Shown in pieces: positions 27,026 through 40,670 of a stretch of 64,000 nt of DNA (within the stretch, counting starts at the first letter, position 1; each line of letters begins with the position of its first letter). The translations under genes and the position numbers were made by a program. Source of the stretch: Heliocidaris tuberculata. Lineage: Eukaryota; Echinodermata; Echinoidea; Camarodonta; Echinometridae. The notes beneath the pieces are model-generated. The model had not been told where the DNA came from. It searched no databases and saw only the letters and a program-made list of their open reading frames with translations. Where the stretch lies: positions 5,470,033 through 5,534,032 of the forward strand of contig CM046839.1 in assembly GCA_025618425.1 (NCBI GenBank), written 5' to 3'.

Positions 27026-27655
27026 ACGGTATGCTGGGGTTATGCTAATGTGGGTTCTCAAAGATCTGCAATCAAGTGCATGGTTACCGTGAATGCCTAG
27101 AGTAGCTTCTAAAATGGGCCTACGGCGAAGGCGTTATTATGGTAAACATCTTCACCATAGGTATCACACAGGAGCAGCGGAGCGTTTTTGAAAGGGGGGG
27201 GGGGCTGATTTGATTTCACTTGAATATTGACAATTTTCGAACCTTTTTTTCGGGGGTTTTTGAAACGTGTCTACTAAAAAAAGGGGGGGTGCAGCCCATG
27301 TCACATAAGATCATCTAAATATGGCATTTTCCCATCATAATTATAGGAAGATGAAGAAAAAAAAAATTGGGTCAATCAAACCACTTTCTCCAATTCATGA
27401 CGTAGAACATTTTTTCCCATTTCCCTGGACCATACATTTTACCAACATGAAACTTTATCATTTTTCTCAGTAGTCTTGATAATTAAAAACAAAATTTTCT
27501 CTCAAGGTCTCCGATTTAAAAACTAGTTTTGTTTGTTTTTGTCATGATTCGTGATCGTTGTCACCATAGGAAAAAAACCCTTGAGAATTAATGAGGTAAA
27601 AATCTACCATTATTACAGAATCTCATCGTTTTCCAAGAGAAGAATGCCCATCTCC

Positions 27656-27663
27656 CCCCCCCC

Positions 27664-27715
<52 letters not shown>
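27656..27715 (+). repeat. poly-C plus (CT)n compound microsatellite
   Basis: A C run passes directly into about 24 CT units. Confidence 0.96.
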
Positions 27716-27717
<2 letters not shown>

Positions 27718-29757
27718 TTCATAATTGCTTCTTGTTTGATGCACAGAAGGGGAACGAACCTGCACTAGAGCCATCAAGACCGAATAATGAACAAACGACC
27801 TAGGCAGGTGGGCTCCATGACACTTGCTCCTGCGACTATTGCTCCGCTCTAACTTTGCCATGTTAATCCTAAACCTAAACCTAACCCTAACCCTAACCCA
27901 AAACCTAATCATCACATTGTCCTTGACAACAACAAAAACCAAATCATGAACTTGACCTTAACCTTTGACATTTCGAGATATGGACGGAGTAGCAAATGTC
28001 GGGTCACCACCTAGGCAGGTGATGTTGACAACTTTTCTTTCCTAAGTCTAACCTTCCATAGATGAAATGGATGAAATGAAGTTCACACTACTTAGTCCGC
28101 GGGCACATCCTTACGACACCAGTTGATCTCTTTTGGAAACCATACTACTTCAAGAAGAAAACACTTCATGGGAGATTCGGTCACTCTCACATGAAATTAC
28201 GTCTTAACAAAAGACTGGAAATACACTGATAGTGTTACTCACATCTACGTTTCATACTTGATAAATGATATCACAAACAAATCTTCTATAATATCAACCA
28301 ACAACAAAAACTGATAACAAAAAGAGAGAAATGGGGCCGCGCAGGTGGGTTCCCTGCGCATTGATATCAGAAAAGCTATACGCCCACCCACATCAAGTCA
28401 CATAATATCTCTACGCTGAACATCGATCCCCAAATCAAGTGCAGGGCAATGCTGCCTCAACCACGACAACAACTCATCTCCAATGTCTCTACGATATTTC
28501 AGGGCGGTTTGTTGACTGCAACAATACCGCCTCTCGCCATATGCATGCCTTCCTCGAACATAAATCCCCATTTTCTCCTCATTCTTTCTCTATCTCTCCC
28601 GCCTTCTTCCTCTTCCTCTCTCCTTTACGCTCTACCTACTCCCTTTCTCATGTTTTTGCATCTTCAGCTCTCCCAATCTCCTGTTGCCACACCGGAAACC
28701 TCTGTCCGTCTTGGTTAGACTCAAATGGAATGACTTCTAGATATGACATTTTGCTTTCGAATACGTCAGACTCTTAAGAGCGGAAAATGTCAAATGGGAA
28801 GGGGGATTTCGACTTCAATTTAGGGACCATTCTCAGACGCATTTGTAAAGAATAGGAGCATACTGAAGTATTCATGGCGACAATGTTCTCTAATAATCAT
28901 ATTCCTTTCAGTATTTTCCTGATTGGTCGACAATGCTTAAATGCAATCTTCAGTTGATGAGCATGCCGTGTTCGGAATGACAACTGAACAATATGTATAT
29001 GAAATATTCTGGAAGGAAAAGGCATCAAAGTGGATAGTTTTTACTTGAGATTAGAATGGCATTATAATTGCTTGATATCGAGCATGGTAGGCCATTCCAT
29101 GGTATTATTGAGTTAATTTGGTTTCATTCAATGAATAGTAATCTGTTATGTATACTGAAGAGCTCTTCCATTAAGCAATGAACATAGGCAAACGGGCCCA
29201 TTTATGATAGGGAGACTGGCGCCTTTTGCCCGAATATCGAGTTTCCAGTTCTTATAGATGTCTAAACTTTTTCTTGCATGTCACTTCCATAATGAAGATA
29301 CACGAATGCAAGACCCTTTAAAGAACTTTGCCAGTTTTATGTATTCGGCCATTAATGTTAATAAAAAGTGCATAAACAAACCTATTATACTTTAAGCTCT
29401 TTGTCCCAGTGTGCTCTCGCCCATGCACTCATTTTGTCAAGTACGTGTACTTTCTTCACTATAATGTTTCATAACTCATTATCACCTTGATTTTATATCG
29501 TGGGTTATCGTATACAGCAAAGAAAAACAGAAAAGAAAGTGTGTTATGCTCATGGACCATTTAAACTTTACGATAATACACCCTTAATCAATATTTCAAT
29601 GGACAAAGAAGTGACAGTGTTTTCTTTTTAACTGCTGAATACAACAGTACTGTAAATTGGATCGAGCAATGAAAAGAGTGAGATATTTTTTTCAATTTTT
29701 AGAGTGTATAATTGAGTTTTCTACTGCTTCTTGGTCTTATGCTGATATGCTAATAAG
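27716..29757. other. non-coding DNA with low-copy repeat remnants
   Basis: This holds the telomere-like tract and two GGCAGGTG-type motifs flanking it. A pyrimidine-rich stretch at 28560-28690 produces Ser/Leu-rich frames. Nothing else is supported. Confidence 0.5.
27866..27909 (-). repeat. short interstitial telomere-like tract
   Basis: CCTAAACCTAAACCTAACCC and following units. On the minus strand this reads as TTAGGG/TTAGGT repeats, the metazoan telomere motif, for about seven degenerate copies. It lies between two copies of an ACCTAGGCAGGTG motif (27798-27810 region and 28011-28022). Confidence 0.7.
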
Positions 29758-30474
<717 letters not shown>

Positions 30475-30603
30475 GACTGGGATGAGCAGCCCTTGGTTTT
30501 GGGGTGTTGTTCTTTTAGATTTTGCAGATTCATTTAATTTAAGTTCTCTTCTGTTGTCCCACGAAAAGAGAATAGATCCAATAAAGCATACCTGCATACA
30601 GTG

Positions 30604-30752
30604 GAATGTAATTCAACACAGATTTGTAGAATTCTTCAGTCCATTCTATTTCTACCCTCTTGCTTCTCTTATTTTTCATCATGCGCCTCGGAATAGTTAA
30701 ACGAGATAGATGGCGCAATATAAGTGCGTTGTATTATCATTTTATTGTTATT
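30604..30752 (+). repeat. dispersed LINE/SINE-like 3' end, copy 1
   Basis: A segment with landmarks TTCTATTTCTACC, GCCTCGGAATAG and GATGGCGCAATATAAGTGCG ends in an ATT-rich tail. The same landmarks occur in the same order on the minus strand at 57132-57285. The terminal block resembles CR1/L2 3' ends. Confidence 0.65.
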
Positions 30753-30904
30753 AACTTGATTTTCACCTAAGCGCTTTCCGGAACATCTGGTCACTGAAAG
30801 AAAGATTTTGCTGTTCAGAATGATTCTATAACTTAATCAGAATAACAGCGATTAGATTATTTCAACTAATTGCTCATAATAATAACGCTTAAACAATGTA
30901 ATGT

Positions 30905-31560
30905 AACAATGTGTGAATAAACTAGATTGATATCTCACATAGATAATGCTTCTGCCCATATTAATGCCATATTAACGTCACGCTGTATGTTCTCACAATT
31001 AGTGACTACAACCCATGCATCAAAATGATTTTATTATCGCTACCTAATCGCTCACAATTCAGATGACCGATTTACAGATTTCATTACAGATTTCAGTTAA
31101 TTGCTTGATATCTTATGTATATATATAGAGAACGTTTCTGGTCACGATGATGACATAGTTTACGTCAGGGTATCGTCATCAGATATCACTGTGGTTATCA
31201 GTGAACAAAATGACAAATATATCATAACACTTAATGTTGCTATCTACTTCCTAATCAAATGGCATATACATAATATTACTGATCGCAATAATTATGTGTG
31301 AATTAAATTGCTTCATATTTCACGTTAACTACTTGACTTATAATGCATTATGTCAGGCTGTACTATGGTAAGCTTTCATAATATATAATACAATCCCTGC
31401 ATCAATATAACAAAGGATCTATTATTCTACCAGTGCTCCCCCTAACGCTCATTAAATATTGCTCGAACATTTTCACAGATTGCAATAAATGACTTCATAT
31501 CTTACGTAGACAGCGCCTCTGCACAATGATAAAGTCATTAAGTCAGGGTAAGGTATGAAG
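30905..31560 (+). repeat. degenerate ~190-bp tandem array, about four units
   Basis: Related blocks recur at about 30926, 31105, 31308 and 31490: GATTGATATCTCACATAGA, GCTTGATATCTTATGTATA, GCTTCATATTTCACGTTAA and GACTTCATATCTTACGTAG. Each is followed within about 60 bases by GTCAGG/GTCACG-type sequence. Secondary landmarks also recur: ATGTGTGAATAAACTAGATT versus ATGTGTGAATTAAATTGC, and CATGCATCAAAATGA versus CCTGCATCAATATAAC. The copies are old and diverged. Confidence 0.6.
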
Positions 31561-32011
31561 CATTCCATTGCTAACCCCAAGTCTATTTCAATTACGTGGT
31601 ATATGTCCTAGTGGCAAAACACTAAACAAGATTATCATTGGACCTTGAATTTGATTGTCTCTTCATACGCTCACGTAATAACGTGTCTCATATCGTTCTA
31701 ATAGAATGGAGGTGGTTTTGCCGTAAAAATGATTTCACGAGAATTGGAAAAGTGGTGTGATGGTTATCGAATATATTCTTTGAAAAAGAGAAGAATAAGA
31801 TTTTGTTTAAATATTTCTATTTTGCGAGTAAATGCTTTATTTTTTTATAATGATATAAGAAAACAGATAAATGCATAAATAAATGCTTATATAAACAGAT
31901 AAATTCATTAATTAATAATTACTGAATAAATAATAAATACACTACAAGTATAATAAATAAATAAATAAATAAACAAATGAATATATAAATAAATAAAAAG
32001 GGGATTCCCAT

Positions 32012-32326
32012 TCAATGTTAGTTCGCGAGTCCATGTACTCACATATGTTACATCTATCACTGACCAGAACAGTTATTGCACAATTTTATGCATATACCGG
32101 ACCACAGCTCAGGAACTCCTTAAATAAAACCATTAAATCAGCTTCCACTATCTTTTTTTTTTTTCATTTAAACGTAGACTGAAAAATTTCTTGCTGAATA
32201 GATACAACTGTTATGGCAAAAAACAATATAGGGAAAACATCCTTTCAAACCAAAAATTGAGCTACAAAAACAAAATCACTGCAAAAGGCATTATGTGGAA
32301 CGTCCCCATTCTTCATCTTTCCTCTG

Positions 32327-32379
<53 letters not shown>

Positions 32380-32820
32380 TTTCTCTCCTACTCAAGTCAT
32401 CACTTGTTATTATTTAAGTATAATGATTTGTACATAATTATACAACTATTCTGTTTTGTAGTTTAAGGGGGTAGGATAATGTAAAGTATAATCACATTTA
32501 ATAATTATTTCCATACATTCAGAGCATTTGTAAGTATTTTTTTCTCACAAAAATGTCTATAAAATACAAACTGTGTTTTTCAATAGACTCCTCCATTTAT
32601 GCTTCTTTACTATGCCTAATTTTACTGATAATTGTTTCTTATATGTAATTACTGTACTTAATTTGTTTAGTTTTTTTCAATTTATGTAAATATTTCATAT
32701 CATAATTTTGTTTGATATTATGTTATATCAACTTGTAGTACATTACATGTTTGTTTGTTATATAAAACACTGAAAACATCATGTGGAAATAAAGAAAACT
32801 TGAAACTTTGAAACTTTAAT
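32012..32820 (+). mobile_element. non-LTR retrotransposon 3' end with 3'UTR
   Basis: A C-terminal reverse-transcriptase-type segment reads GPQLRNSLNKTIKSASTI, an expanded poly-F stretch from a T tract, then FKRRLKNFLLNRY (to ~32208). This is the usual last helix of LINE ORF2 proteins. A ~600-bp AT-rich 3'UTR follows, holding a (CT)n tract at 32324-32382. It ends in AATAAAGAAAACTTGAAAC and short ACTTTGAA repeats at about 32800-32818. The family could be CR1-, RTE- or Jockey-like; the fragment is too short to decide. Confidence 0.7.
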
Positions 32821-33533
32821 AGTACCGTGTTACCCGAGTACAATACTGATCACGTGTAATTTTTAGCTGAAATAAATTAATCCATTTTGTTTATCCTGTT
32901 TCAGAGGGAGGGAGGGAGAGAGAGGGGGAGAGGGGGCTGGGGAGAGGGAGTGAAAGAGAGAACGAGAGAGATCATGTCTTTTCTGTTTCTAATAAATATT
33001 CACTCCATGGATAGCTCTGCACGGTCCCTTTTCAATTCACTGTGTCTTATATGCGCCCACCCATAACACCCATGATCCCTACAATGATGGCCTTTTGCAT
33101 GCAGTCTAGTCATGTCGATGCAAATCAGGTGCTCGATTCCTGTTTCACTCTTAAAAGCCAATTAAGAGAGAGAGAAGAAGATTTCAGGATCTAGGTCAAT
33201 GGTTGCTAAGTCCAATAGACCTCACAATCGATATACTGCGAGCAAGATGGCGACATCTTCTACCTTGTTTTATATCGTGTGTGTGCGTTAAATGAAGGAG
33301 TTGAGAGTATAGTGGTCAAGCTTGTGTGTGGACTTAATAAAGACACTCTTAACGATGCGATGTCAGGTTTGCGAGCTCTTTAACTGCAACGCTTAATGCA
33401 TACGAGCATGATGGATAAGGGAGTGGTTTAATTACCTTAGCATCTTAAGGCCCGGAGATGTTTGTTCACATGTGGCTATTATCTACATAAAGCAGCTTTT
33501 TATAGCTTTCTACAATTCCAAAACACACACTAC

Positions 33534-33552
33534 CCCCCCCCCCCATTCCCAC

Positions 33553-33583
<31 letters not shown>

Positions 33584-33600
33584 CTCTCTCTCTCTATCCC
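33534..33600 (+). repeat. poly-C plus (CT)n compound microsatellite
   Basis: C11 followed by imperfect CT repeats. Confidence 0.95.
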
Positions 33601-33865
33601 TCATCACCTTTCTCATGTTTCCTTTTCTCCACATACAGCAGGGTGCAAAAACACAATGTGACTCCGAGTTCACACTCTGTTTTCACAATAGTGTGACAGG
33701 GTGTATCCAGCTTAAGAAGTGATGCGTTATACGCCCTTTGCCCCCCCCCCCCCCCGGGCCCCCAGCCATATCGAATTTTCTACTCACCTCTACCCTGTCT
33801 AAACGATAATAGGACAGCAGAGCGCACAATAGTGTGAATAACCGTTTATTTTACTCTATTCTGTA

Positions 33866-34045
33866 TACAGTGGAAACTCAGTATAAAGAGATCTGATATA
33901 ACAATATTCCTGATATAACAAGGTAATATTCTGGTCCCAGCTCTTTATATCCTTTTGTTTTTTAATCCTGATAAAACGAGATTCCTGCTATAACAAGGTA
34001 ATTTTGATGGTCCCAAGGACCTTGTTGTACTGAGTTTCCACTGTA
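33866..34045. mobile_element. pogo/Tigger-like miniature element (180 bp)
   Basis: Perfect 18-bp terminal inverted repeats, TACAGTGGAAACTCAGTA at 33866-33883 and its exact complement at 34028-34045. The CAGTGGAA start and TA ends match pogo/Tigger-type elements. The interior carries repeated TATAACAAGGTAAT motifs. There is no ORF. Confidence 0.8.
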
Positions 34046-35519
34046 CTAAGTAATTTATATTTTTAAAAAACCAGGCATCCACATGCAAAGGTAAAGACGA
34101 ATCATCATCTCCATACCATATTGGCATTTTTTTTAATGCATAAAAAAGTATAAAAATGCAAAAACCAGGGCCTTTCAGAGTGAAAACAATGATATCAGTA
34201 TTTTGTTTGCTCGCTGAATGTTAAGTCATGAAATTACCATATGTTTCTTAAAAATGAAAACAAAACTTCACTCTCTTAATGACTTTCGTTTGCTAATGTC
34301 ATTTGAGCTGCGTAACCAGCAAAGAAGCTCTCAGGCAAATATACCCCCATTTGGTGGAGACAGATATCAAATTACCTATAATTCTGATTATCAGAAAAAC
34401 ATAATGATGCTCGCAACAATAACCTACTCCTGAATGAATGCTGTGAATCGGCCATAATAAAAAAGACCTCCAAGACAGGTTAATGACAGATTATGAGGTG
34501 AAGCGAGACGCTATGGCACTGATCTCTCACATAATAGGCAGAGAGACACAGGATAATACTCATCTTATGATATTATTATTGACATGATAATTAATGCGTT
34601 GAATCGTCGCGAGCTGCCATATGCTGACTCTGTACTCTAAGTACACGAATTATTTGTGAATTTTAAGAAAAACAGCCGGTATACACTATAGCATTTTATG
34701 TTTCCCGTTTCTATTTTCCTGGGTACACGCGATATATAACTAGTATATGGAATGTAGTGAAAATGAAAACAATAGTCACACAGGTGCGTTGACTTAAGTT
34801 TCTTTTCTTTCAGTGAATAAAACTTACAATATGTCTTTTTATGTATGACTCACATACAGCGTGACTCACATATAAAAATACATCCATATAGATTCCAAAG
34901 TTAAAGCCAAAATAGCAAATACTTTAACATATATTGAAACATGATTATAGTCTATCAATGAATTTAGGAAATGAAAAGCTGAACTCCTTTCTCTCAATCG
35001 AAATGTACTGTGTGTTTTAAGAGGTTAAGTGTTTAATGAAATGAAAATATAAGTGGACAATCATGAAGTTCAATATTCTCCAAATCATGCTCATAAGGGC
35101 ATATTTCATAGAGGTTCATCTCTCGAGGGCTTATTAACAGTTATAGAGTTGACTTTAATTATCTTTTATCAAAATTCAATATGCCAAAAGTGCATTGCAC
35201 CTTTGCTTGATACAGCAATAAAATTAACTTTAGTTTAGTTCAGTTCAACTCAGTACAAGTCAAGCATGATTTCGATCCCCCATTGCGGTAAATTCAAAGA
35301 CGTTTCGACGTTTCGACGTTTCGAGCTACTTCAACGACCTAAGGGTAATTTCTTTACCAATTAGAAGTCATTTAATAACTCCATCGCGTTAATTAATGAT
35401 GGATAGCCTAATCATAAGCTCCGAGCAGGTTAAGCATTTATAGAAGACATTTTCTTGTGGTTTATAAAGTAAGAACAATATACATATAACCACTTACCTG
35501 TTTTTATAGTAGTTTATCA
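34046..35519. other. AT-rich non-coding DNA
   Basis: No gene seen. A short (TTTCGACG)3 tract lies at about 35301-35323. Confidence 0.55.
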
Positions 35520-35924
35520 TTAACCATTTCATGCACAGGAATTGATCACATTTTCTTCTCCAAATTGGCAATACTATACAAATTTTCTTTTAATGCTACA
35601 TGGTTCTAATAAGGTGAATTGTCTTTGAAAACAATATACATGGTTAGGAACTTCGTCGAAAAGTTGACAAAATTGCCAATTTCGATCAAAAAACAATGAT
35701 TTTGAACCTCTCAATGTGTTGCCAATTTAAGGATTTTAAATCTTATTTACCTTTTTAAAATTCCTGTCGTCAAACGCAATATGGTCATTTAAAAAATGGA
35801 CACAGTGTGTGAAGAAATTTTTGCTCTTTCTACTCTTGCATCTGGTATATTTTTAGAGCTCTGAATAAAAAGTTATTGATCCAAACCACAAAATGTATAT
35901 AGTCAATTGTCTAGAAAGGGTTAA
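35520..35924 (+). mobile_element. TTAA-flanked piggyBac-like miniature element, copy 2
   Basis: A second copy of the element at 25921-26335 in the same orientation, sharing blocks such as GCTACATGGTTC, CAATGTGTTGCCAATTTAA and TTATTGATCCAAACCACAAA. Its left terminus has decayed (TTAACCATTTCATG) but the right GAAAGGGTTAA is intact. Divergence between copies is visible throughout, so neither is very recent. Confidence 0.75.
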
Positions 35925-36495
35925 TGATGTTTGTGGTTTAATGTGGCATTATCATAATTGTAATGAGATCAGTTACTAGAAAAGCAATAAAGACTATAAT
36001 TAACACACGCATAAAACAGCAACTAATTTTAACAGCTTTCATGACCGACTTTTTAAGCAGGAAGAATGATCAGAATAGAGTTATTTTCCTTCTCGTGTTT
36101 GTAGACGGGCTTCTGCTGATGGAAATAATTTATTTTTTTTAATGACCGATTAAGAGGTGAGCAATGACATAAACTACAACGAAAATGAAAGAAGAGGATG
36201 CATGGTTTCTAAATTGTACACAGTTTACTACCATGTTTATTTTACTTTGGAAATTTATGCGGCTACATGCATGTATAGGATATTAGAAAAGCTGACAGTT
36301 TCATGCGCCAAATTATTATACGGTTTTTAATTTTGATGGTAAATTTTGTTTGTATATTAGGTCAAGTACATGTATGAACCTATGTCATTGAGTGCAATAC
36401 CGTACAACGTGATCACTTAAAAAATTTTTTTTTTTTAAATTAGATTATTTGTTCTGAATCATTTTGTTTATATTCACCTGTTTCTTCTGTGTGTC

Positions 36496-36650
36496 TCTCT
36501 CTTTTTCTCCCCCCCCCCCTCTCTCTCTCTCTCTTCTCCCTTTCTCTCTCTCTTTCTCGTCCTCTCTCTCTTTCTCTCTCTCTCTTTATCCACTTCTGTA
36601 TCTCTCCCTCTCTCTCTCTCTCTCCCTCTCTCTCTCTTCTTTTCCCCACT
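36496..36650 (+). repeat. (CT)n-rich tract with poly-C
   Basis: Imperfect CT repeats interrupted by a C run at about 36511-36519. Overlapping frames on both strands are artefacts. Confidence 0.95.
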
Positions 36651-36699
36651 CTCTTTATGTATTGTTCTCCCTCCAACATACTATATAGCAAGCCTACAT

Positions 36700-38690
36700 T
36701 TATCACCTGTTGTCCTCCTTTTTCCTGAACTCTTTTTTTTTTTCAACTCTCACCCATTTTTTGCCGTAATCTTACTCTGTAAAACCTATACCTTTCAGAC
36801 CCACATAGATACATGTAGGTGTATATAACAAGGGGATTGTCAATCAACTCCCCCCCCCCCCCTCTATTCTCTCTTTAAATTAGTTCTATTACATGTTACA
36901 TCAGAAAGTTAATTTACTCGTTATGGTTCGGAGGTATATATATCGTTCAGGTACATTCCTCATCTTTTAATCTCATTCCTTCTTTACATTTACCTATATA
37001 AAAGAGTCCCTTTGTAGATAGAGTTAAGACACGTACGTCGAAATAATTTTTGGAACAAACTGGCGTTCGAAATCTTTCTATTTAATACACCCAGGTGCTC
37101 ATCGGAATTGAACAGAAATGTTAAGTAATATAGTGCAAACAAAATGGCGTTCAAAATCATGTGTTGTCCTAACTCTTCTTCAAAGGAAATTTACCTTGAC
37201 TCTTCTTTCTTCTATAGGAGGATATAATTCTGATAAAATTTACATCAACATGTCAACTGCTAAACATTCTTTAAAAAGATAATGAATCTAGAATGAATCC
37301 AGTGCGCGTTTATTACCGATGTATTGCAAATGTGATGCAAAGGGTATAGTACTAAGAAAAGTTGAAATGATATTCAAACGAAATGAGATCACATTAATTT
37401 AAAAAGATATTTTAAACAAAAATGAAGTCTAATTGTTATGGTTTTAATGAATTTTTAAAAAAGGCTGCAAGAATCACATTACAAAAGTGATTTTGTTCAG
37501 CAGTCATACAAAGTCGCAATTATTAGAATTAAGGACAAAAATAAAATGCTTGGATAAAATGGCTGCAGCTATAATTAGGATGTGTACAGAGTTCGAGAAC
37601 TTTTAATGGTATTCTTGGTTAGGTGTTTTGAGTAATAAACTTCTACGTTAATGAAATGATTTGATAACATATGGCTCATCTTCTGACCATTATTATCATG
37701 CATAACATTATTGCAAGAGGAATTTCTATGAATTTTTTTATTACAACACATGCGTTAAAATTTGAATCAAATATTTGTGTGATTTTTGTTGAATTTCTTA
37801 TCTCGATAATCTAATATCTTTTGATGTATGAAAATGTTTCTTGACCAAAATATATCAACCATTTCTTAAAACAATTTAAATTCTATGAATTTGTCTAAGA
37901 ACGAAAAATAACAGACCAACAAAAACAAATAGCTCTACTAACTAAAAGTTAAACAATGGGAAAGGGCCGGGGTTCCACAGCTTTCCCAGGGTAACAAAAA
38001 TGCAGACCAAATATGAAATAGTGCACTCTACCACCAGGCCCCCCCCCCCCCCGTAAAATTATGAAGATACACCCTTTTTGCCCAATTACATTATTCTGGA
38101 GATTTTTTGATGGCGGATATTTTTCTTCTGAATATGTATTTTCACCCTTCTCCTCATTTTTGTCTTAATTTTTTGGTGGCAGCGAGCAGTGTGCCTTTGT
38201 TTGTATCCGATATTAAGAGTATACTAGTGCTGTATTTTTGTTACGTCAGACTCAGAATGACTTTAAGAAAATTTGAAGATAATGTCAAAATATTTTTAGG
38301 AATTTCACTCCCTCCTCAGCATCCTTTGTCAGTTCGTCATTGGCTGCAAGTAGTGCGCTTTCAAAGACAATAAAAGTACCGTATATGCTTTCAGCAGTAG
38401 ATGTAGATGCATTTTGTCATATCTATAACTCATCGTATATTGCTTTAGACAACATACAAATAAAGGTATAGAGCATAAGGTGTATAGTCGTGAAATGCCA
38501 TTTTAAAGACCCTTAATGTAACTTCAAAGTCATTTATTATCATTCACATAGACTAAGCTATAACGAAATCAACAATCCGACTCGATGACATTTCCTTTCA
38601 CACTTTTCAGTTGTGTATTTGAGCTAATGGATTAGTCTTATCTTATGATGGCATTATACATCGCGATTAATGCATTTTTAGAGCACGATG
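36700..38690. other. AT-rich non-coding DNA
   Basis: C runs at 36850 and 38040 only. The frame 38107-38373 (+, 88 codons) has no recognised domain. Confidence 0.55.
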
Positions 38691-38730
38691 CATGCATTTT
38701 AGAACGTGTATGAATAGAACGTTTACTTAC

Positions 38731-38779
38731 GTGTATAGGCGTGCATCTCGCCATCTAGAGGGGAGCCTCCCGCCGGCAT
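38731..38779 (-). CDS. possible first coding exon of an unidentified minus-strand gene
   Basis: On the minus strand an ATG at 38779, with A at -3, opens MPAGGSPLDGEMHAYT plus one base. It runs directly into a consensus donor GTAAGT, seen as ACTTAC at 38725-38730 on the + strand. The frame stays open upstream of the ATG for about 22 codons back to a stop, so an earlier start without Met is not usable. The block 38731-38910 is clearly more GC-rich than its surroundings and free of simple repeats, as expected for a 5' exon. The peptide is not recognised, and no second exon could be identified to the left. A chance donor-like site in a conserved regulatory block is the main alternative. Confidence 0.35.
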
Positions 38780-39664
38780 CCTGGCTACTCCGTCCTCAAC
38801 GCCTCCTCCCTCGTCAAACCTGCCAGATGGATGATGATCTCCTCGTTTCTTTTATTCCCAAAATTGATTCCAGTGATGGAGAGATCCTACTAGTAGGGTG
38901 GAGGCGACGATTCCACACCCTTTCTCACAAATAATCAAGTTGTTTTTCTCCTAATGATACCACTCATAAGGGCAATGCTATGCACGATATCTCTGCATCA
39001 TCGCATCTCAAGCTTGCCCACTATACCATTTCCTGGTGTTTGGTTAATGCATGCGCACTGGTGTGCGCCGTAATACAAAGAATCGACTTCCGTGCGTACG
39101 TGAGCATGCTTAGGCAGGCAACGCTTATCTACATGATGCATAATTCATATCCTCAGTTGTAAGCATTTTCATTTCATCAATTTTTTGTCGATTTAGATTT
39201 TCAAATACCCTTTAAACTACCTTTTTAAAATTTTTGAACAGTATTTATTTTAAGCTTCTTAAATTACGTACTTCTAATGAGAATGGAATAGGTATTGACA
39301 TTTCTCCATCTTATCTTTGCCTGTTCACTCTCTCTATTTTATCAACTCAGCACCCGCATTATTAACGACAGTGGTTAGTCTTACTCAGCAGACCTTTTTC
39401 ATTTATCGTTTGAGAAAATAATGTAATCCCTCAAGGTAGAGTGGGGTAGGTTAAGCCAGCCGGTACATTATGTTAAAGTAGATATTCAAAGCAAATCACA
39501 AATATGCTCAATAATGTATCTCTAGAAACTAGAAAGCTTGCAGATGGTAATCGTATAAGTTTTACGTTAACTGCGTGTTGATGATTAAAAAATGGCACAA
39601 ATAAAAACGCTTCTCAGCATCTGGGATATCCGAGCGATTCACCAGAAATATACCCATGTTTTCA

Positions 39665-40216
39665 TGACGTCACATCAGGTACCAATCCTGCCTAAGCAGA
39701 CGACGTCCTATATCAAGTGAACGTAACTGCAATGCAATTATTTTTAAATTATAAAGAGTTTGGTGTGTTTCACCATGACCGTATTTCACATCATTCTAAA
39801 AGGGAAGTGAAACTGTTTCTAGTAACTAAAATCTTTTGTTTGTAAAAAGTCATGATAAGGGTCAATGATCAATCAAAGAAATCAAACTTTCGAATTGTAA
39901 AGCCCACTGAATTATAGCATGGATGGTATTCGTTCCGTCTTGAAACGCCGACATGCCGCGGTGCATGCAGCTGAAAATACAATGGCATCTTATTTTGTTT
40001 ACAAGCGATTGATTCCTTTATTTTTTTAACGCTGCATTTTTCATCAAAATAATACCATGCAGGAATTTAGAGTGAGGCAACAAATAAACATTTATACTGA
40101 CGCTAGCGAAGTAAGAGAAATAAGTGAAGATGAGATGACAAAACAGGCACTGAAAATGTGTAAGATGTTATGGGGCATCGGCTGCTTAGGAAGGATTGCT
40201 CCCCGGTATGACGTCA
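39665..40216. promoter_or_regulatory. pair of full CRE palindromes in an imperfect inverted repeat
   Basis: TGACGTCA occurs at 39665-39672 and at 40209-40216. Each CRE is followed inwards by an AATCCTGCCTAAGCAG / AATCCTTCCTAAGCAG block in inverted orientation. The pair may therefore be the remains of an old TIR element rather than independent enhancers. It lies 0.9-1.4 kb upstream of the candidate minus-strand exon at 38731-38779. Confidence 0.35.
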
Positions 40217-40670
40217 CATATCTCAGCAGCGTTCAAAGAGCTCTATATATAGGTGCTATAGCGGGGCTGTGTTATATCATTTTATAATTGATAATAATCA
40301 TTACTTCAAATGTTTCCAAGCGTTGAATTTTGATGAACCTTGTTCAATCTTAGCTTCACCTATGCAATAATAAAAATTAAATCAATATTCAAAATCAATG
40401 AAATTCTACTTTAAGCCATTTCCTGCTTCTTTGAAGATGGAGTGTATGAATTTCATAAGACAAGCTTAAGGTATATACCGACTTTTAAAAATTATTTTTT
40501 TGATGGTTTGGGGAAATTCTGATTACATGGATGTGAGCTGCTCATTGACTGCTATAAAACCTGAATTTATAATGAGAAATGTATTGAAGCTAATACATTG
40601 AAGAGTATTATGACAATACGACCAAATTATACTGAGTAGTATATGAGCCTTAATTGCTTAATTAGAAGGG

